Shown piece after piece: positions 36,701 to 47,556 of a stretch of 64,000 bases of DNA. Every line of letters begins with the position of its first letter. Within the stretch, counting starts at the first letter, position 1. Origin of the DNA: Kosakonia pseudosacchari (lineage in GTDB: Bacteria > Pseudomonadota > Gammaproteobacteria > Enterobacterales > Enterobacteriaceae). The stretch is from NCBI RefSeq assembly GCF_900184035.1, contig NZ_FXWP01000009.1:798553-862552 (forward strand). Direction: 5' to 3'. The translations under genes and the position numbers were made by a program. The notes below the pieces were generated by a model that saw only the letters and a program-made list of their open reading frames with translations, was not told where the DNA came from and made no database searches.

Positions 36701-38158
36701 ATGTCGACACATAGCCTCACGCAAGCCGAGCCGCGTCGCTGGGCGATGTTTGTCATTTTACTGGTCGGCGCCTTCTTGCCGCCGCTCGATTTTTTTATCG
36801 TCAATGTTGCGCTGCCTGCTATTCAGCGCGATCTGGGCGCCTCTTTTTCCGCTGAACAGCTGGTCATTTCATCCTACGCTGGCGTGTATGCGGTCACGCT
36901 CATTACCGGCGGTCGGCTGGGCGATATTTATGGTCGCGGGAAGATGTTTTTTCTTGGGCTTCTCGGTTTTGCCGCTGCATCGTTGTTGTGCGGTGTAGCC
37001 TGGTCACCGTGGGTACTGATCACGGGTCGCATGTTACAGGGTTCCACAGCCGCCATTATGGCCCCCCAGGCGCTGGCCTCCGTACAGGCCATTTTTCCGG
37101 AAGCGGAGAAGCCGTTAGCGCTGGGCATATATGGCGCCGTGTTTGGCCTCGCCTCCGTTATCGGCCAGGTGTTGGGCGGCATCCTGATTTCAGCGGACCT
37201 GTTTGGGCTGGGATGGCGGGCTATTTTTCTCGTTAACCTGCCGGTGGCGCTACTGGTCATTCTCTTTGGACTGCCGTTGCTGAAAGAGACGCGGGCGCAA
37301 TCTGCGCAGCGGCTGGATCCCATTGGCATGCTGCTGGCAACCGTCACGCTAAGTACGCTGATTGTACCGTTGATTGAAGGTCATGAGGCGGGATGGCCCT
37401 GGTGGACATGGCTGTTATTGCTGGCTTTCCCATTCTTGAGCGCGTTGTTATGGCGTTATGAACGTCACCTTAGTCAGACTGGCGGTTCGCCGTTACTTAA
37501 TCCGGGCGTGTTACGCGCGCCGGGGCTGGGCCAGGGGCTGACGATCGTGTTGCTGTTTTATTCCATCGCGGCCTTCTTTCTTTTGTTTTCTGTCTATCTA
37601 CAGGGCGCGTTGCGGGTGAACGCCCTGACCGCAGGCCTGCTTTTTCTGCCCTTTGGCGTTGGCTTTCTGATTGGGCCGTTACTGACGCCTTATCTGCGGC
37701 GGTTTGTCGGAAATTATCTGAGCGCCATCGGGATGGGATGCGAGACGGCGGGGTTAGCAGGTCTGGCATGGCTAGTTGCCCATACGCTGACGGGTAGCGC
37801 CCCTGCCATGCTGCCGCTCGCCGGACTGCTGTTTGTGACCGGTCTTGGGCAAGGGCTGGCGATGCCCACGCTGGTGCGGATGGTAACCGGCCGCGTTGCG
37901 CCGGAGTTTTCCGGCATGATTGCCGGCGTAACCAGCTCAGCATTACAAATCAGCACAGCACTGAGCGTCGCCGTCATTGGCGGCATTTTTTACAGCATGT
38001 TGGATAACGGTAAAAGCAGCGAAAATATCACGCATGCCTTTATCGTCGCGCTGCTCTCTATGGCGGTGTGCCTGGCCACCGGCGCCGGACTCAGTATCCG
38101 GCTTATCCGCCGCACCTGCGATCGGTCGTCAGCGCCAGCCAGCCTGTCCCTCAAATAA
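36701..38158 (+). CDS. MFS transporter, DHA2 (14-TM) family
   Basis: A 485-residue multispan transporter with DHA2 hallmarks: motif LDFFIVNVALPAIQRDLG in TM1, GGRLGDIYGRGKMF in loop 2-3 and a motif-C-like VFGLASVIGQVLGGIL in TM5. These export drugs, dyes or metabolites by proton antiport. GGAG lies seven bases before the ATG at 36701; the frame is open 34 codons upstream. It lies 122 bp after the SDR and likely shares LysR control. Confidence 0.92.
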   Translation: MSTHSLTQAEPRRWAMFVILLVGAFLPPLDFFIVNVALPAIQRDLGASFSAEQLVISSYAGVYAVTLITGGRLGDIYGRGKMFFLGLLGFAAASLLCGVAWSPWVLITGRMLQGSTAAIMAPQALASVQAIFPEAEKPLALGIYGAVFGLASVIGQVLGGILISADLFGLGWRAIFLVNLPVALLVILFGLPLLKETRAQSAQRLDPIGMLLATVTLSTLIVPLIEGHEAGWPWWTWLLLLAFPFLSALLWRYERHLSQTGGSPLLNPGVLRAPGLGQGLTIVLLFYSIAAFFLLFSVYLQGALRVNALTAGLLFLPFGVGFLIGPLLTPYLRRFVGNYLSAIGMGCETAGLAGLAWLVAHTLTGSAPAMLPLAGLLFVTGLGQGLAMPTLVRMVTGRVAPEFSGMIAGVTSSALQISTALSVAVIGGIFYSMLDNGKSSENITHAFIVALLSMAVCLATGAGLSIRLIRRTCDRSSAPASLSLK

Positions 38159-38426
38159 GGTAACCCGTGTCAATTGGCTGAGCGAATTACCAGTGGATTC
38201 GCCCAGTCAATTGAGAGTCCGTTTTTTTCACATTCACGCCTGATACGCGCCGCGCAGCCTCTTTTCCGGGGTCAAAAAGCCAATTGCCACTGCCAGACAA
38301 AACATCCTTGCCAGCCTGATACGCGGCGAAGAGATGGAAAACGGCAGCCATCGCGATTGGCTCATGCACAGAGGGGAATATCCCCTCTTTGATTTTCTTT
38401 ACGTCTCCGGTTCTCGTTCGGCGTCG

Positions 38427-39197
38427 TTAGTAAGTGAAGGGCGAACGATGCTGTGCCTCTTTCAGCATCATTTGGGCATCTTCACCTGCGGCGGTATAGA
38501 GCGGAGCATTGGGATCCTGAGCAACCGCGAAGATGGCATTCGCGACATCATCCGCATACGTCACAGGTGAGTTGTTATCGCCCACGCTCTGAATAAACTC
38601 CGTCACCATTTGCCCGTAGGCGGGATCGTCGATGCCGGCAAAAAACGCGCGCGCATTCTCGCCGAACTTTGTTTCCGGAGAGCGCCCCGGTAACACCACA
38701 TGAACACGGATCCCAAAAGGCCTGGCTTCGATGGCGAGTGACTCACTCCATGCATTCAGCGCCGCTTTACTGGCGCGATACAGGCCAATCAGCGGCATCG
38801 CCCGGGTCGTCACGGATGAAGAGACATTAATGATTACCCCTGATTTCTTCGCTCTCATCAGCGGCAGAAACGCCTGGGTTAATGACAACGTGCCCAGCAC
38901 ATTGGTGTTCATTAACTGCTGCGCGGTGGCAAGCGGCGTGAGTTCGACCGGTACAGGTGCGCCAAAACCCGCATTGTTCACCAGCACATCAATCGCGCCC
39001 GCCGCTTGCACCACATGGTTAATGCTCTGCGCGGAAGTAATATCGAGCGGCAGGATCGTCAGTTTGTCGCTTGCGGGCAAACAGGTCGGGTCAGGCGTTC
39101 TCATCGTGGCAATCACTTCCCAGCCCTGCTGTAAAAAAAGTTTTGCGGCGGCAAGACCAAAACCTGAAGAGCAACCGGTAATCAGTACAGTAGACAT
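38427..39197 (-). CDS. SDR-family oxidoreductase
   Basis: A 256-residue SDR with TGCSSGFG, NNAG, VSSS and YRASK. The C-terminal region (ADDVANAIFAVAQDPNAP) matches the 'SDR5-like' 17-beta-HSD-type group. AGAGGATC precedes the ATG at 39197. It is divergent from an AraC-family regulator (95 bp gap). Confidence 0.92.
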   Translation of the reverse strand: MSTVLITGCSSGFGLAAAKLFLQQGWEVIATMRTPDPTCLPASDKLTILPLDITSAQSINHVVQAAGAIDVLVNNAGFGAPVPVELTPLATAQQLMNTNVLGTLSLTQAFLPLMRAKKSGVIINVSSSVTTRAMPLIGLYRASKAALNAWSESLAIEARPFGIRVHVVLPGRSPETKFGENARAFFAGIDDPAYGQMVTEFIQSVGDNNSPVTYADDVANAIFAVAQDPNAPLYTAAGEDAQMMLKEAQHRSPFTY

Positions 39198-39292
39198 ATT
39201 TTGATCCTCTTTGATGGCAAGAGCAGCGATCATAGCGGCCCCCCGCAGGACAATATATAATCAACCGTCGCGTAAACTTTAGAGAGAGTCCA

Positions 39293-40237
39293 ATGTCAGA
39301 TCCGTTGACCGATATTGTTGCCCTGCTCAACCCCAAACCATCGCATTCCAAACTCGTTGAAGGGAGCGGTCAGTGGCATATTGTTCGGGAATCTGGTGGA
39401 GAGGCCTTTTACTGCGCGGTGCTGGAAGGCGAATGCCTGATTACTGTTAACGGCAAAGGCCCAACGTTACTGGTTGCCGGTGATTTTATTCTGATACCCG
39501 CCGCTTACACTTTCGAGAACACCAACGCCGGCGGGCCCGGTGCCACTGAAATCACAACGCCAACGATTCTCAGCGAAGGGCATGTGCGGATTGGCACAAC
39601 AAGCGGGCCCGCCGATCTGCTCATGTATGTCGGCCACTGTGAATTCGATACGCCGGATAAGCAACTCATCGTCTCTTTACTGCCAACAGAGATCCTGATT
39701 AAAGGGCAACGTCGTTTCGCCACATTGCTTGAACTCCTGCTGGATGAGAGCCGGGCCAGGCGACCGGGGCGTGACGGGGTATTAATGCGGCTTTTACAGT
39801 TGCTGCTGGTCGAGTCGTTACGCAGTAATCACGATCTGCCGAAAACGGCGGGCATTCTGAAGGGGTTGCAACATGAAAAGATCGCCGTCGCGTTGCATCT
39901 CATCCATGAAAAACCGGGCGTTGAGTGGCAAATCGCACAGCTTGCCCGCCACGCCGCCATGTCCCGCTCTGCTTTTTTTGCCGCTTTCAGTGAGACCGTC
40001 GGTATGCCGCCAGGGCAATATCTTCTCTTCTGGCGCATGTCGTTAGCGAAAAAAGCGCTGGTGAGCAGCAAAGAGAAAATCGAACAAATTGCCTTTCACG
40101 TCGGCTATCAGTCAGCAAGCGCCTTTAACGTGGCCTTCACGCAATATGTAGGCGTTCCACCCGGCATTTTCCGGCGCCAGAGTGGGAGCCCGCAAACGCC
40201 TTCCCTGGCCTTGAGCAAGGAGCAGGCGTTTCCCTGA
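39293..40237 (+). CDS. AraC-family regulator with cupin_6 domain
   Basis: A 314-residue regulator. The N-terminal cupin (residues about 18-190) includes the AGDFILIPAAYTF strand, and the C-terminal AraC HTHs are LARHAAMSRSAFFAAFSETVG and IAFHVGYQSASAFNVAFTQYVG. Such regulators usually control an adjacent divergently transcribed oxidoreductase; here that is the SDR at 38427. Confidence 0.92.
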   Translation: MSDPLTDIVALLNPKPSHSKLVEGSGQWHIVRESGGEAFYCAVLEGECLITVNGKGPTLLVAGDFILIPAAYTFENTNAGGPGATEITTPTILSEGHVRIGTTSGPADLLMYVGHCEFDTPDKQLIVSLLPTEILIKGQRRFATLLELLLDESRARRPGRDGVLMRLLQLLLVESLRSNHDLPKTAGILKGLQHEKIAVALHLIHEKPGVEWQIAQLARHAAMSRSAFFAAFSETVGMPPGQYLLFWRMSLAKKALVSSKEKIEQIAFHVGYQSASAFNVAFTQYVGVPPGIFRRQSGSPQTPSLALSKEQAFP

Positions 40238-40266
40238 GCCCGCGCCCGCATATTAAGAAGTGCATG

Positions 40267-41133
40267 TTATTGCGCAGCAAGCGCCGTCACGACGTCGCGG
40301 TAAGTATGCAGCGGGCGGCCAAGAAGCGTGACCAGACGCTCGCGGTCGCCATCCAGGGGGAGCATGCCATGGCTGACGTAGCGCTCAGCCATCAGACGCA
40401 TTTCGTAGGCCATCCATTTCGGCATCAATTCCGCCATGCTTGCTTCAAATCCATCCGGGTTATCTCCGCCGTAGATAATCTCGCGGCCCAGCACCTCACT
40501 CCATACAGCGGCGGCGCTCTCCCCCGTTAGCGTATCGGGGCCAACGAGATTAATCGTCTCAACAGGCAGTTTGCCGCTCGCGCGATCGCGTCGGATCAGT
40601 TCCATGGCCGCCACCTCGGCAATATCGCGTGTGTCCACCATCGCCAGGCCAATCCCCCCAATCGGCATCGGATAAACACCGTGATTGATGACAACATCCT
40701 TAATCATGACCTCATTGTCGATAAAGTAGGTTGGCCGCAGAATGGTGGCGCTGAAGCCCATCGCTTTAAGCATGCGCTCGGCCCCATATTTCACGGCGAA
40801 ATGCGGCACATTGACGGAAACATCCGCGCCAAAGACAGAGAGATAAACCACGCGCTCAACGCCGCACTCGCGGGCAATGTTGAGGGTAATCATCGTCTGG
40901 GTATATTCGTCACCCGCGACCGCATTCAGTAAAAACAGCGTTTTGATACCGCTGAAAGCAGCACGCAAGGCGTCGATATCCAGCATATCGCCTTTCACAA
41001 CCTCCACATTTTCGGCAAAGCCTGCCTTTGCGGGGTCACGGGTCAGCACGCGGAAATCAACGCCGCGGCGAAGAAGCTGGTTAACAACATTGCGGCCGAC
41101 GCGGCCGGTTGCTCCGGTGATCAGGATGGTCAT
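40267..41133 (-). CDS. NmrA-like NAD(P)-binding reductase (azoreductase/isoflavone-reductase type)
   Basis: A 288-residue atypical SDR with N-terminal GATGRVGRNVVNQL and an NmrA-like body (KGDMLDIDALRAAFSGIKTLFLLN). The YxxxK-type catalysis is not obvious, as in QOR2/NmrA proteins that reduce quinones or sense NADP. GGAGTAA precedes the ATG at 41133. It is divergent from a LysR gene and its stop lies 29 bp from the convergent AraC gene. Confidence 0.9.
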   Translation of the reverse strand: MTILITGATGRVGRNVVNQLLRRGVDFRVLTRDPAKAGFAENVEVVKGDMLDIDALRAAFSGIKTLFLLNAVAGDEYTQTMITLNIARECGVERVVYLSVFGADVSVNVPHFAVKYGAERMLKAMGFSATILRPTYFIDNEVMIKDVVINHGVYPMPIGGIGLAMVDTRDIAEVAAMELIRRDRASGKLPVETINLVGPDTLTGESAAAVWSEVLGREIIYGGDNPDGFEASMAELMPKWMAYEMRLMAERYVSHGMLPLDGDRERLVTLLGRPLHTYRDVVTALAAQ

Positions 41134-41241
41134 GGTATTTACTCCGTGGTGTTTGGTTGGTGTGAACAAACACTATCGCGATCCATTTTCTCTTTGAAGA
41201 TGCTATTTTTTAGATGGTTCGTTCCATAAATGAGACACTCC

Positions 41242-42117
41242 ATGGATATTAATGCCCTTAAAGATTTTCATCTCATCGCGGCTTCGGGCGGGATCGGCGC
41301 AGCCAGTCGCGCCAGCGGAAAGCCGAAGGCCACCCTGTCACGCCGGCTGACTGACCTTGAAGCGTCACTCGGTGTGCGTCTTATTGAGCGTGGCGGGCAG
41401 AGGTTGCAGATCACTGAGGCGGGTGAACGGCTTTTGTCACGCACCGTTGGCGCAATACGTGATATTGATGAAGCAGTCGAATCCACGCGGGAAGCGTCGG
41501 CAAATCCCTCGGGCTGGCTGCGTATTGCGGCTCCGCTGCTCTTTTCGCAACTGGCTCTCGGGAAGCTTTTGGCCGAATTTCGCCGCCGCTATCCTCGCAT
41601 TCATGTTGACGTGATTGCCGAGAACCGCATGAGCGACCTGGTGGATGAGCATTTTGATGTTGCGATCCGTATTAATCCGCACAAAAACAGTGCGCTGGTT
41701 GGCAGGCTGTTTGCCAGAGACAGACTGGTACTGGCGGCGATTCCCGCGCTTGAGATGCCGGTCGGCGATGCGCAAAACGCGCCTGAAATCCCGGCGATCG
41801 TGATGTCAACCTATTCCGACGGAGAGGTCTGGAGTGTTCAGGGCGGGCAGCGTCGCTTCGTGCCGCAACCCGTGATGCGCCTCTCTTCCCTTCTGACCGT
41901 GCGGGATGCCACCCTGGCGGGTGCCGGTGCGGCGATGCTTCCGCAATCTATTATCAGCCAGCAACTGGAAAAAGGTGAGCTGGTGTGCTGGGGAGAAGCC
42001 GATACATTGACTGAACTCTGGGTGCTGCACACATCCCGGCGGCTTCAGAGCCCCAAGGTGAAGGCTTTCGTGGAATTCATCTGCGAGCAATATCCCACCG
42101 GCTGGTTCTCGGTCTGA
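41242..42117 (+). CDS. LysR-family transcriptional regulator
   Basis: A 291-residue LysR regulator of the CrgA-like group: N-terminal HTH GGIGAASRASGKPKATLSRR and effector domain from about residue 90 (GWLRIAAPLLFS). I start it at MDINALKDFH, where GAGACACTCC precedes the ATG; an ATG 12 bp upstream lacks a ribosome binding site. It is divergent from the NmrA-like reductase gene. Confidence 0.9.
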   Translation: MDINALKDFHLIAASGGIGAASRASGKPKATLSRRLTDLEASLGVRLIERGGQRLQITEAGERLLSRTVGAIRDIDEAVESTREASANPSGWLRIAAPLLFSQLALGKLLAEFRRRYPRIHVDVIAENRMSDLVDEHFDVAIRINPHKNSALVGRLFARDRLVLAAIPALEMPVGDAQNAPEIPAIVMSTYSDGEVWSVQGGQRRFVPQPVMRLSSLLTVRDATLAGAGAAMLPQSIISQQLEKGELVCWGEADTLTELWVLHTSRRLQSPKVKAFVEFICEQYPTGWFSV

Positions 42118-42666
42118 ACCGATCGGCTCGGGTATTGGGGGTATGTGTGCGAAGTAAAAGATTTACGTCACGTTGAGCGCCGTAATGACGTTATTTTTCA
42201 TCGGCTAACTAACCTGCCCCCCTCTTATTCAAGCAGTGCGGGTTGCGCAACATCCGCTGATGGCACTCAGCAACCGGTCAAGGGCGGGCATGTCCGCTAA
42301 AGACGAAAAACAGAAGTCAGCATATATCAACAATCTCCCTGACTGACGACATAAAAAAGCACTAGCCAGGGCAGTATTGACAGCCTGTATAAGCCTTAGT
42401 AGGCTCACCGGCACGTCGCGAAAAACGATCATTTCTGCTGTTGAATTGATCGCGTACACGTCCATTCTGTTTACTTACAGTTTGACCAGCGTCTTCGAAA
42501 TCAACCGCGTTGCTGTCATGAAATGGCGGAAGCGCTTATCGCTATCCTGCGGTGGCGGCATGATAAACGGAGCATAATGGTGTCAAACTCACGTTCTCAC
42601 TCTCATTTATTTGTCAGTTCCCTTCCTGTTTTTTCTCACCCTGTGTGCGTAGACGGTAGTAACACG
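42118..42666. other. Intergenic region with extended dispersed repeat
   Basis: No gene with support in 549 bp. Positions 42249-42320 carry the long form of the dispersed repeat. The frame upstream of the MDR start is open to 42523 but has no family similarity. Confidence 0.45.
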
Positions 42667-43572
42667 ATGAAGGCGATCCGTTATCACGCGTTCGGTGGAC
42701 CTGATGAGTTAAGGATTGATGAAATTCCAGTTCCTCACGCCGGCGCTGGCGAGATTCGTATTGCGGTGCATTTTGCCGGGGTGACCCCCTCGGACTGGAA
42801 ACGAAGAGAGGGACAGTACAAGGCGTTCGAAGATGTGGTGTTTCCACTCACGGTAGGCGTGGAGGCCAGCGGCGTTGTTGATGAGATTGGCGATGGCGTT
42901 TCCGGCATTGCTATCGGCGATGCGGTATTCGGTTTTGGCACTGGCACCGTCGCGGAGAAAGCCATTCTCACACACTGGGCGGCCAAACCTACTGCTGTAT
43001 CTTTTGCAGTCGCAGCAGGCTTACCCGTTATTGCTGATACCGCCACCCGGGCTCTTGATGAAGTTAATATAGCAACGGGGCAAACGCTGCTGGTTAGCGG
43101 GGCGGCAGGTGGTGTAGGAACGGCTATCGTTCAACTCGCGAGCCTGCGCGGCATTACTGTTATTGGTTCAGCACGTTCCTCTAAACATAATTATCTCGTC
43201 TCATTAGGTGCCATTCCGACGACGTACGGTCCCGGTTTACAGGAACGAATAGCGCAGTTAGCGCCGATGGGCATTGATGCTGCCATTGATGTCGCGGGTT
43301 CAGGGATCATACCGGAGTTAATTTCAATCGTGGGAAATCCGGCTCAGGTGCTGTCCGTCGCGGATTTTTCAGCAGAGCACTATGGCGCGAAATTTTCCCA
43401 TGGCCCGCCTGAACAACCGGAAATAACCCTCGCCACAATTGCTCGTCTCTGCGCCGATGGCCTTTTTAAACTTCATATTGAGGGCGTATACCCACTGCAA
43501 CAGACTGCCGATGCGCATCGGGTAAGCGCAGAAGGCCACGTGACCGGCAAACTCGTCATCAACGTTTGCTGA
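42667..43572 (+). CDS. NADP-dependent MDR oxidoreductase (quinone-reductase-like)
   Basis: A 301-residue MDR protein beginning MKAIRYHAFGGPDELRIDEIP, with nucleotide motif VSGAAGGVGTAIVQLA. Catalytic zinc ligands are absent, so a quinone or enone reductase is more likely than an alcohol dehydrogenase. It is a second family member alongside the gene at 6034. The ribosome binding site is weak, and it stands alone without an adjacent regulator. Confidence 0.88.
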   Translation: MKAIRYHAFGGPDELRIDEIPVPHAGAGEIRIAVHFAGVTPSDWKRREGQYKAFEDVVFPLTVGVEASGVVDEIGDGVSGIAIGDAVFGFGTGTVAEKAILTHWAAKPTAVSFAVAAGLPVIADTATRALDEVNIATGQTLLVSGAAGGVGTAIVQLASLRGITVIGSARSSKHNYLVSLGAIPTTYGPGLQERIAQLAPMGIDAAIDVAGSGIIPELISIVGNPAQVLSVADFSAEHYGAKFSHGPPEQPEITLATIARLCADGLFKLHIEGVYPLQQTADAHRVSAEGHVTGKLVINVC

Positions 43573-43808
43573 TAGTGCAGCCTGCCGGAGGCAATCGGAT
43601 TACCCGACGCGTGTCGTTCTTCAATCCGGGTGCAGCCACGATGCTTTCCGCCTTGCAATATGCAGTCATCAGGTAGAGGTTGTCGGACACGGACAAACTT
43701 TTCGCCAGCCATCGATAAAGCAGAGAGCGATTTATCTTCATGCCAGCCGGATGAAAGGCAGCGTGGGCCACAATTTCCGGCCCACGAGCCTTGTCAGTTT
43801 CTTCGTCG

Positions 43809-44741
43809 TTAACGGTGTTCACGCAGTGCGGCGATATCCTGTGGGGTAGTCCGGCAGCATCCACCAATAATTCTCGCCCCCGCCGCTAACCACTGGGGTA
43901 AATATGCCGCTAACGATCCGCAACTCTCGCCATGTGTATGCCACGCCTTGGTGACGGCGTCATACGTTTCACCGGAGTTCGGATAGACAACCAGAGGCAG
44001 CGCGCTGAGGCTTTGCAGATGTTTGAGAGCGGCGGTGGTTTTATGCAGCGCAATACAGTTAATCCCCAGCGCAACAATTTGTGAGCAGCCAGACAGCGCG
44101 TTCACCACCTGCACCAGCGGTGTGCCATCGCTCAAGTGCTGGTCGTCACGTAAGGTGAAGGAGAACCACGCCTGCGCCTGCGGATAGTCAGATAACAGGT
44201 CTGCCAGTGCTTCGATTTCGGCGAAAGAAGGTAGTGTTTCACAGGCCAGCAGATCGACGCCGGCATTGATCAACGCGTCAATGCGCGGGCGATGAAATGC
44301 CTGAAACACTTCGCGGCTGCGCACGTAATCGCCGCGATACTCAGAGCCATCGGCCAGATAAGCGCCGTATGGCCCAACGGAGCCCGCCACCAGCAGCGGA
44401 CCGGCGTTGGGGTTTTCAGCGCGATAAATGTCACTCGCCTCTTTTGCCAGTTGCACACTCTGTTCAATCAGCGCTTTCGACTGCGCCTCCGTCAGCCCGC
44501 GAGCCGCAAAACCCGCAGGCGTGGCCTGGTAACTGGCGGTAATGGCTATCTGTGCGCCCGCCCGGAAGTAATCCAGATGCACGTCCCGAATACGCTGTGG
44601 ATTTTCCATTAAGACTTTAGCGGACCAGAGAGTATCAACAAGGCTGCATCCGCGCGCTTCAAGCTCGGTGGCCAGCGCGCCATCCAGTACGACAAAGGGA
44701 TGATGTTCAAGCAGCGTGGTAAGGGAATTAGTCTGCGGCAT
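43809..44741 (-). CDS. mmuM: MmuM, homocysteine S-methyltransferase
   Basis: A 310-residue enzyme that transfers the methyl group of S-methylmethionine (or SAM) to homocysteine, giving methionine. The Zn-binding cysteines are in GINCIAL and GGCCRTTP, and the N-terminal [13 protein letters not shown] motif is intact. The match to E. coli MmuM runs the full length. Its start overlaps the end of mmuP by 14 bp, so they form one operon. Confidence 0.96.
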   Translation of the reverse strand: MPQTNSLTTLLEHHPFVVLDGALATELEARGCSLVDTLWSAKVLMENPQRIRDVHLDYFRAGAQIAITASYQATPAGFAARGLTEAQSKALIEQSVQLAKEASDIYRAENPNAGPLLVAGSVGPYGAYLADGSEYRGDYVRSREVFQAFHRPRIDALINAGVDLLACETLPSFAEIEALADLLSDYPQAQAWFSFTLRDDQHLSDGTPLVQVVNALSGCSQIVALGINCIALHKTTAALKHLQSLSALPLVVYPNSGETYDAVTKAWHTHGESCGSLAAYLPQWLAAGARIIGGCCRTTPQDIAALREHR

Positions 44742-46128
44742 AGTCAGCCTCCTTCAATGGTGTTTTCCGGGTGAGAAAATAGGCTCCGTAGCAAAAGGCG
44801 ACAAACGGCAGACCACAATAGAGCGCAATACGCTGCTCCGGATCGAACGCCAGCCCGATGCAGGCCAGCAGACACAGCACGAATCCCAGCACCGGCACCA
44901 GCGGGTACCAGGGTGCCCGGTATTTCAATGTTGCAGATGGCTTACCCGACTGTAAATGGCGGCGACGAAAGACAAAGTGGGCCGCACAGATGCTAAGCCA
45001 AACGGCGACAACGGCAAAACCAGAAATGGCACTGAGCGCAACGAAGACAGTATCCGGGGCAATCACGCTGGATAACAGCGCCAGCAGACCGCCAAGCATG
45101 GAGACCGAAAGCGCTATCAGCGGCACGCCATTTTTATTGACGCGGGCAAAACAGCCCGGCAACGTTTTCTCATTTGCCAGCGACCAAAGCATACGCCCCG
45201 ACGCATAGAGCCCGGAATTCGCCGCCGAAAGAATAGCGGTCAGGATGACGAAGTTAAAAATATCGGCCGCATAGGGAATGCCGATTTTTTCAAAGACCAG
45301 CACAAACGGGCTCTTCTCAACCCCTGCCACATTCGCCGGTACCAGCGCGGCAAGGACAAAAACGGTGCCGATAAAAAACAGGATCAAGCGGGCAATCGTC
45401 GCGCGGATCGCGACCGGAATAGCCTGGTGCGGATTTTCCGTTTCCCCCGCCGCGATACCGATAAGCTCAGTACCGGAAAACGCAAAATTGACCGCCACCA
45501 TGGTCATCAGAATGGGCAAACCGCCATGCGGGAACCAGCCTTCGCTGGTGAGGTTAGCAAGCCCCGGCGACGGTGAACCATCTTTCATGCCGATAAAGCC
45601 GAAAATCACCCCGCAACCCAGGATGATAAAGACAAGAATGGTCGCGACTTTAACCAGCGAGAACCAGAACTCCCCTTCGGCGAAGAAGCGCGTTGAAATC
45701 GCATTAAGGCAAAAAATCAGCGCACAAAACAGGGCGCTCCATAGCCAGATCGGCACGTGCGGGAACCAGTACTGCATACAAAATCCGGCGGCGGTAAAGC
45801 TTGAGCCTAGTGCAACGGTCCAGGTAAGCCAGTAGAGCCATGCCACGGTATACCCTGTCGCCGGGCCAATGTAGCGCGCCGCGTAGACATGAAACGCCCC
45901 AGTTACTGGCATCGCGACCGAAATCTCACCCAGGCACTGCATCACCAGCCAGACGACCAGCGCCCCAATCAAATACGCCAGCAGTGTCCCGGCCGCACCG
46001 GTGGTAGAGATGATATATCCCGTATTAAAAAATAGCCCTGTACCAATGACGCCGCCTAATGAAAGCATAATCAGATGGCGGGTTTTCATGGAGCGCTTAA
46101 GCTCGCCATTTTCTTGTTGTGTCTGCAT
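44728..46128 (-). CDS. mmuP: MmuP, S-methylmethionine permease
   Basis: A 466-residue APC-family permease with 12 spans; the N-terminal block [20 protein letters not shown] and [18 protein letters not shown] are typical of this family, and the length matches E. coli MmuP. It imports S-methylmethionine for MmuM. AAGGTGAT lies directly upstream of the ATG. MetJ-box-like sequences lie 11-34 bp before the start. Confidence 0.94.
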   Translation of the reverse strand: MQTQQENGELKRSMKTRHLIMLSLGGVIGTGLFFNTGYIISTTGAAGTLLAYLIGALVVWLVMQCLGEISVAMPVTGAFHVYAARYIGPATGYTVAWLYWLTWTVALGSSFTAAGFCMQYWFPHVPIWLWSALFCALIFCLNAISTRFFAEGEFWFSLVKVATILVFIILGCGVIFGFIGMKDGSPSPGLANLTSEGWFPHGGLPILMTMVAVNFAFSGTELIGIAAGETENPHQAIPVAIRATIARLILFFIGTVFVLAALVPANVAGVEKSPFVLVFEKIGIPYAADIFNFVILTAILSAANSGLYASGRMLWSLANEKTLPGCFARVNKNGVPLIALSVSMLGGLLALLSSVIAPDTVFVALSAISGFAVVAVWLSICAAHFVFRRRHLQSGKPSATLKYRAPWYPLVPVLGFVLCLLACIGLAFDPEQRIALYCGLPFVAFCYGAYFLTRKTPLKEADYAAD

Positions 46129-46138
46129 ATCACCTTCT

Positions 46139-46162
46139 AAACGTATAGATGTCTGAATGTCC
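46139..46162 (-). promoter_or_regulatory. Tandem MetJ boxes upstream of mmuPM
   Basis: Consecutive octamers AAACGTAT (6/8 to AGACGTCT), AGATGTCT (7/8) and GAATGTCC (4/8). Adjacent met boxes are how MetJ binds, and mmuPM is MetJ-repressed in E. coli. Confidence 0.65.
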
Positions 46163-46487
46163 ATGTTCGGCTTATTTATATCGTTATTATCATCAAAAGA
46201 CCAGCATCAGGCTGGCATCCGGGCTGAGACACGAAGAAGCAAGAGGGGTGTAAAGATCGGGAAAGTGGTTTTGTTAGCGCCCGACCGGGAGGAAACACGT
46301 TAAAAATGTCGGGTGCCCGGATGCCCTGCCACTGGAGTCAAAATGTCTGTGGCTGTGGGAATGGATACGTCTGCGGGCATACACCAGCGGGCTTTGTGCC
46401 GCGCAACGACGCGAGCGATACAACCCTGCACCCTCTGGTGTAACCCGGAGAATAAAAGCAATATTTTCAGTTATATGGAATATGAAC
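46163..46487. other. Intergenic region between mmuP and iclR-type genes
   Basis: About 325 bp without a supported gene; presumably the mmuPM promoter and the end of the convergent IclR transcription unit. Confidence 0.4.
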
Positions 46488-47240
46488 TCAGGTGAAATCC
46501 GATAATTTTTGCCCGGAAACGATCAGCTCTTTCAGCAACATCTGACGACGCTCCTCCGGCGTATCGCGACTCACCATAAAGCAGATTGCAGCGACCGCCT
46601 GCCCGCTACGAGAACGAATCGGTGCCGCCATGCAGCAGGTAAAACTCTCTGATAAACCTTCCGTCAGGCAGAATCCCTGTTGTCCGGCACGATGGATATC
46701 GTCGAGGAATGCCTGCTTGTCGAGGACCTGCCCGTTCGCCAGACGGTAATCCTCTTCGGGAATGAGATCGAGAATGGCCCTGTCCGACCAGTTACTGAGC
46801 AGCAGGCGACCGGTGGCAGTCCAGGTAATCGGTACCCGCACCCCGATATCCGACGTGATTTTGAACGGGTGGGCATTACTTTCCGACAGTACGACGGTGT
46901 ACTTGTTGCCTTCCAGCATACAGAGCTGCACCGTCTCGCCATGACGGGCCACTAACTCCACCATCAACTGATGTGAGCGGCGGATAAGATCGTTATGGGC
47001 CATGTAGTCCGCACCGTAATAGTGCATTTCACGGCCGAAAAACACCGCGCCATCGGCATCAAGCTCAAGCAACCCGGCCTCACTCAGCAGGTTGACGAGC
47101 TCATATACGCTTGAGCGCGGCGCGCCGGTAGCGTCGATCAAATCGCGCATCGCCATAGGCTGACGAGCGATATGCAACTGGCGAAAAATGTCGATAACCC
47201 GGTCAACACCGCGCGCCCGCGATGGCTTCTCGTCCGGCAT
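46488..47240 (-). CDS. IclR-family transcriptional regulator
   Basis: A 250-residue IclR regulator: N-terminal winged HTH (MRDLIDATGAPRSSVYELVNLL) and C-terminal effector domain (GVRVPITWTATGRLLLSNWS, CMAAPIRSRSGQAVAAICFMV). The ATG at 47240 has AGGAG nine bases upstream; a TTG two codons earlier is less likely. It is divergent from the ridA-ABC-deaminase operon across a 404 bp region with paired palindromic operators. Confidence 0.92.
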   Translation of the reverse strand: MPDEKPSRARGVDRVIDIFRQLHIARQPMAMRDLIDATGAPRSSVYELVNLLSEAGLLELDADGAVFFGREMHYYGADYMAHNDLIRRSHQLMVELVARHGETVQLCMLEGNKYTVVLSESNAHPFKITSDIGVRVPITWTATGRLLLSNWSDRAILDLIPEEDYRLANGQVLDKQAFLDDIHRAGQQGFCLTEGLSESFTCCMAAPIRSRSGQAVAAICFMVSRDTPEERRQMLLKELIVSGQKLSDFT

Positions 47241-47556
47241 AAGCAAATTCTCCTGATGCAGTCGGGCGGTCGCGCCAGACAGTAAAAAAGAAAAGCATCA
47301 TACACCCAGCGTCGTCGTTAACCCATCCCCGTAAATTAAAATTTCAGCGGCCGAATTTATATTTCTTTGTTCTATTTTGGGGCCTCATTTTAGCGCATAA
47401 CGCGCAGGTTATTTTCTTAAACACCGACAGCGATAACATTTCCAGGCAGAAACTTCTCACATTACTTTTTTATTTTGCGATCGCAACGACATCATAAGAA
47501 ATTAAAATCCTCCCGATATATTGCAAAAGCAAAAAACCTGTGCAAATCTTGCTCTA

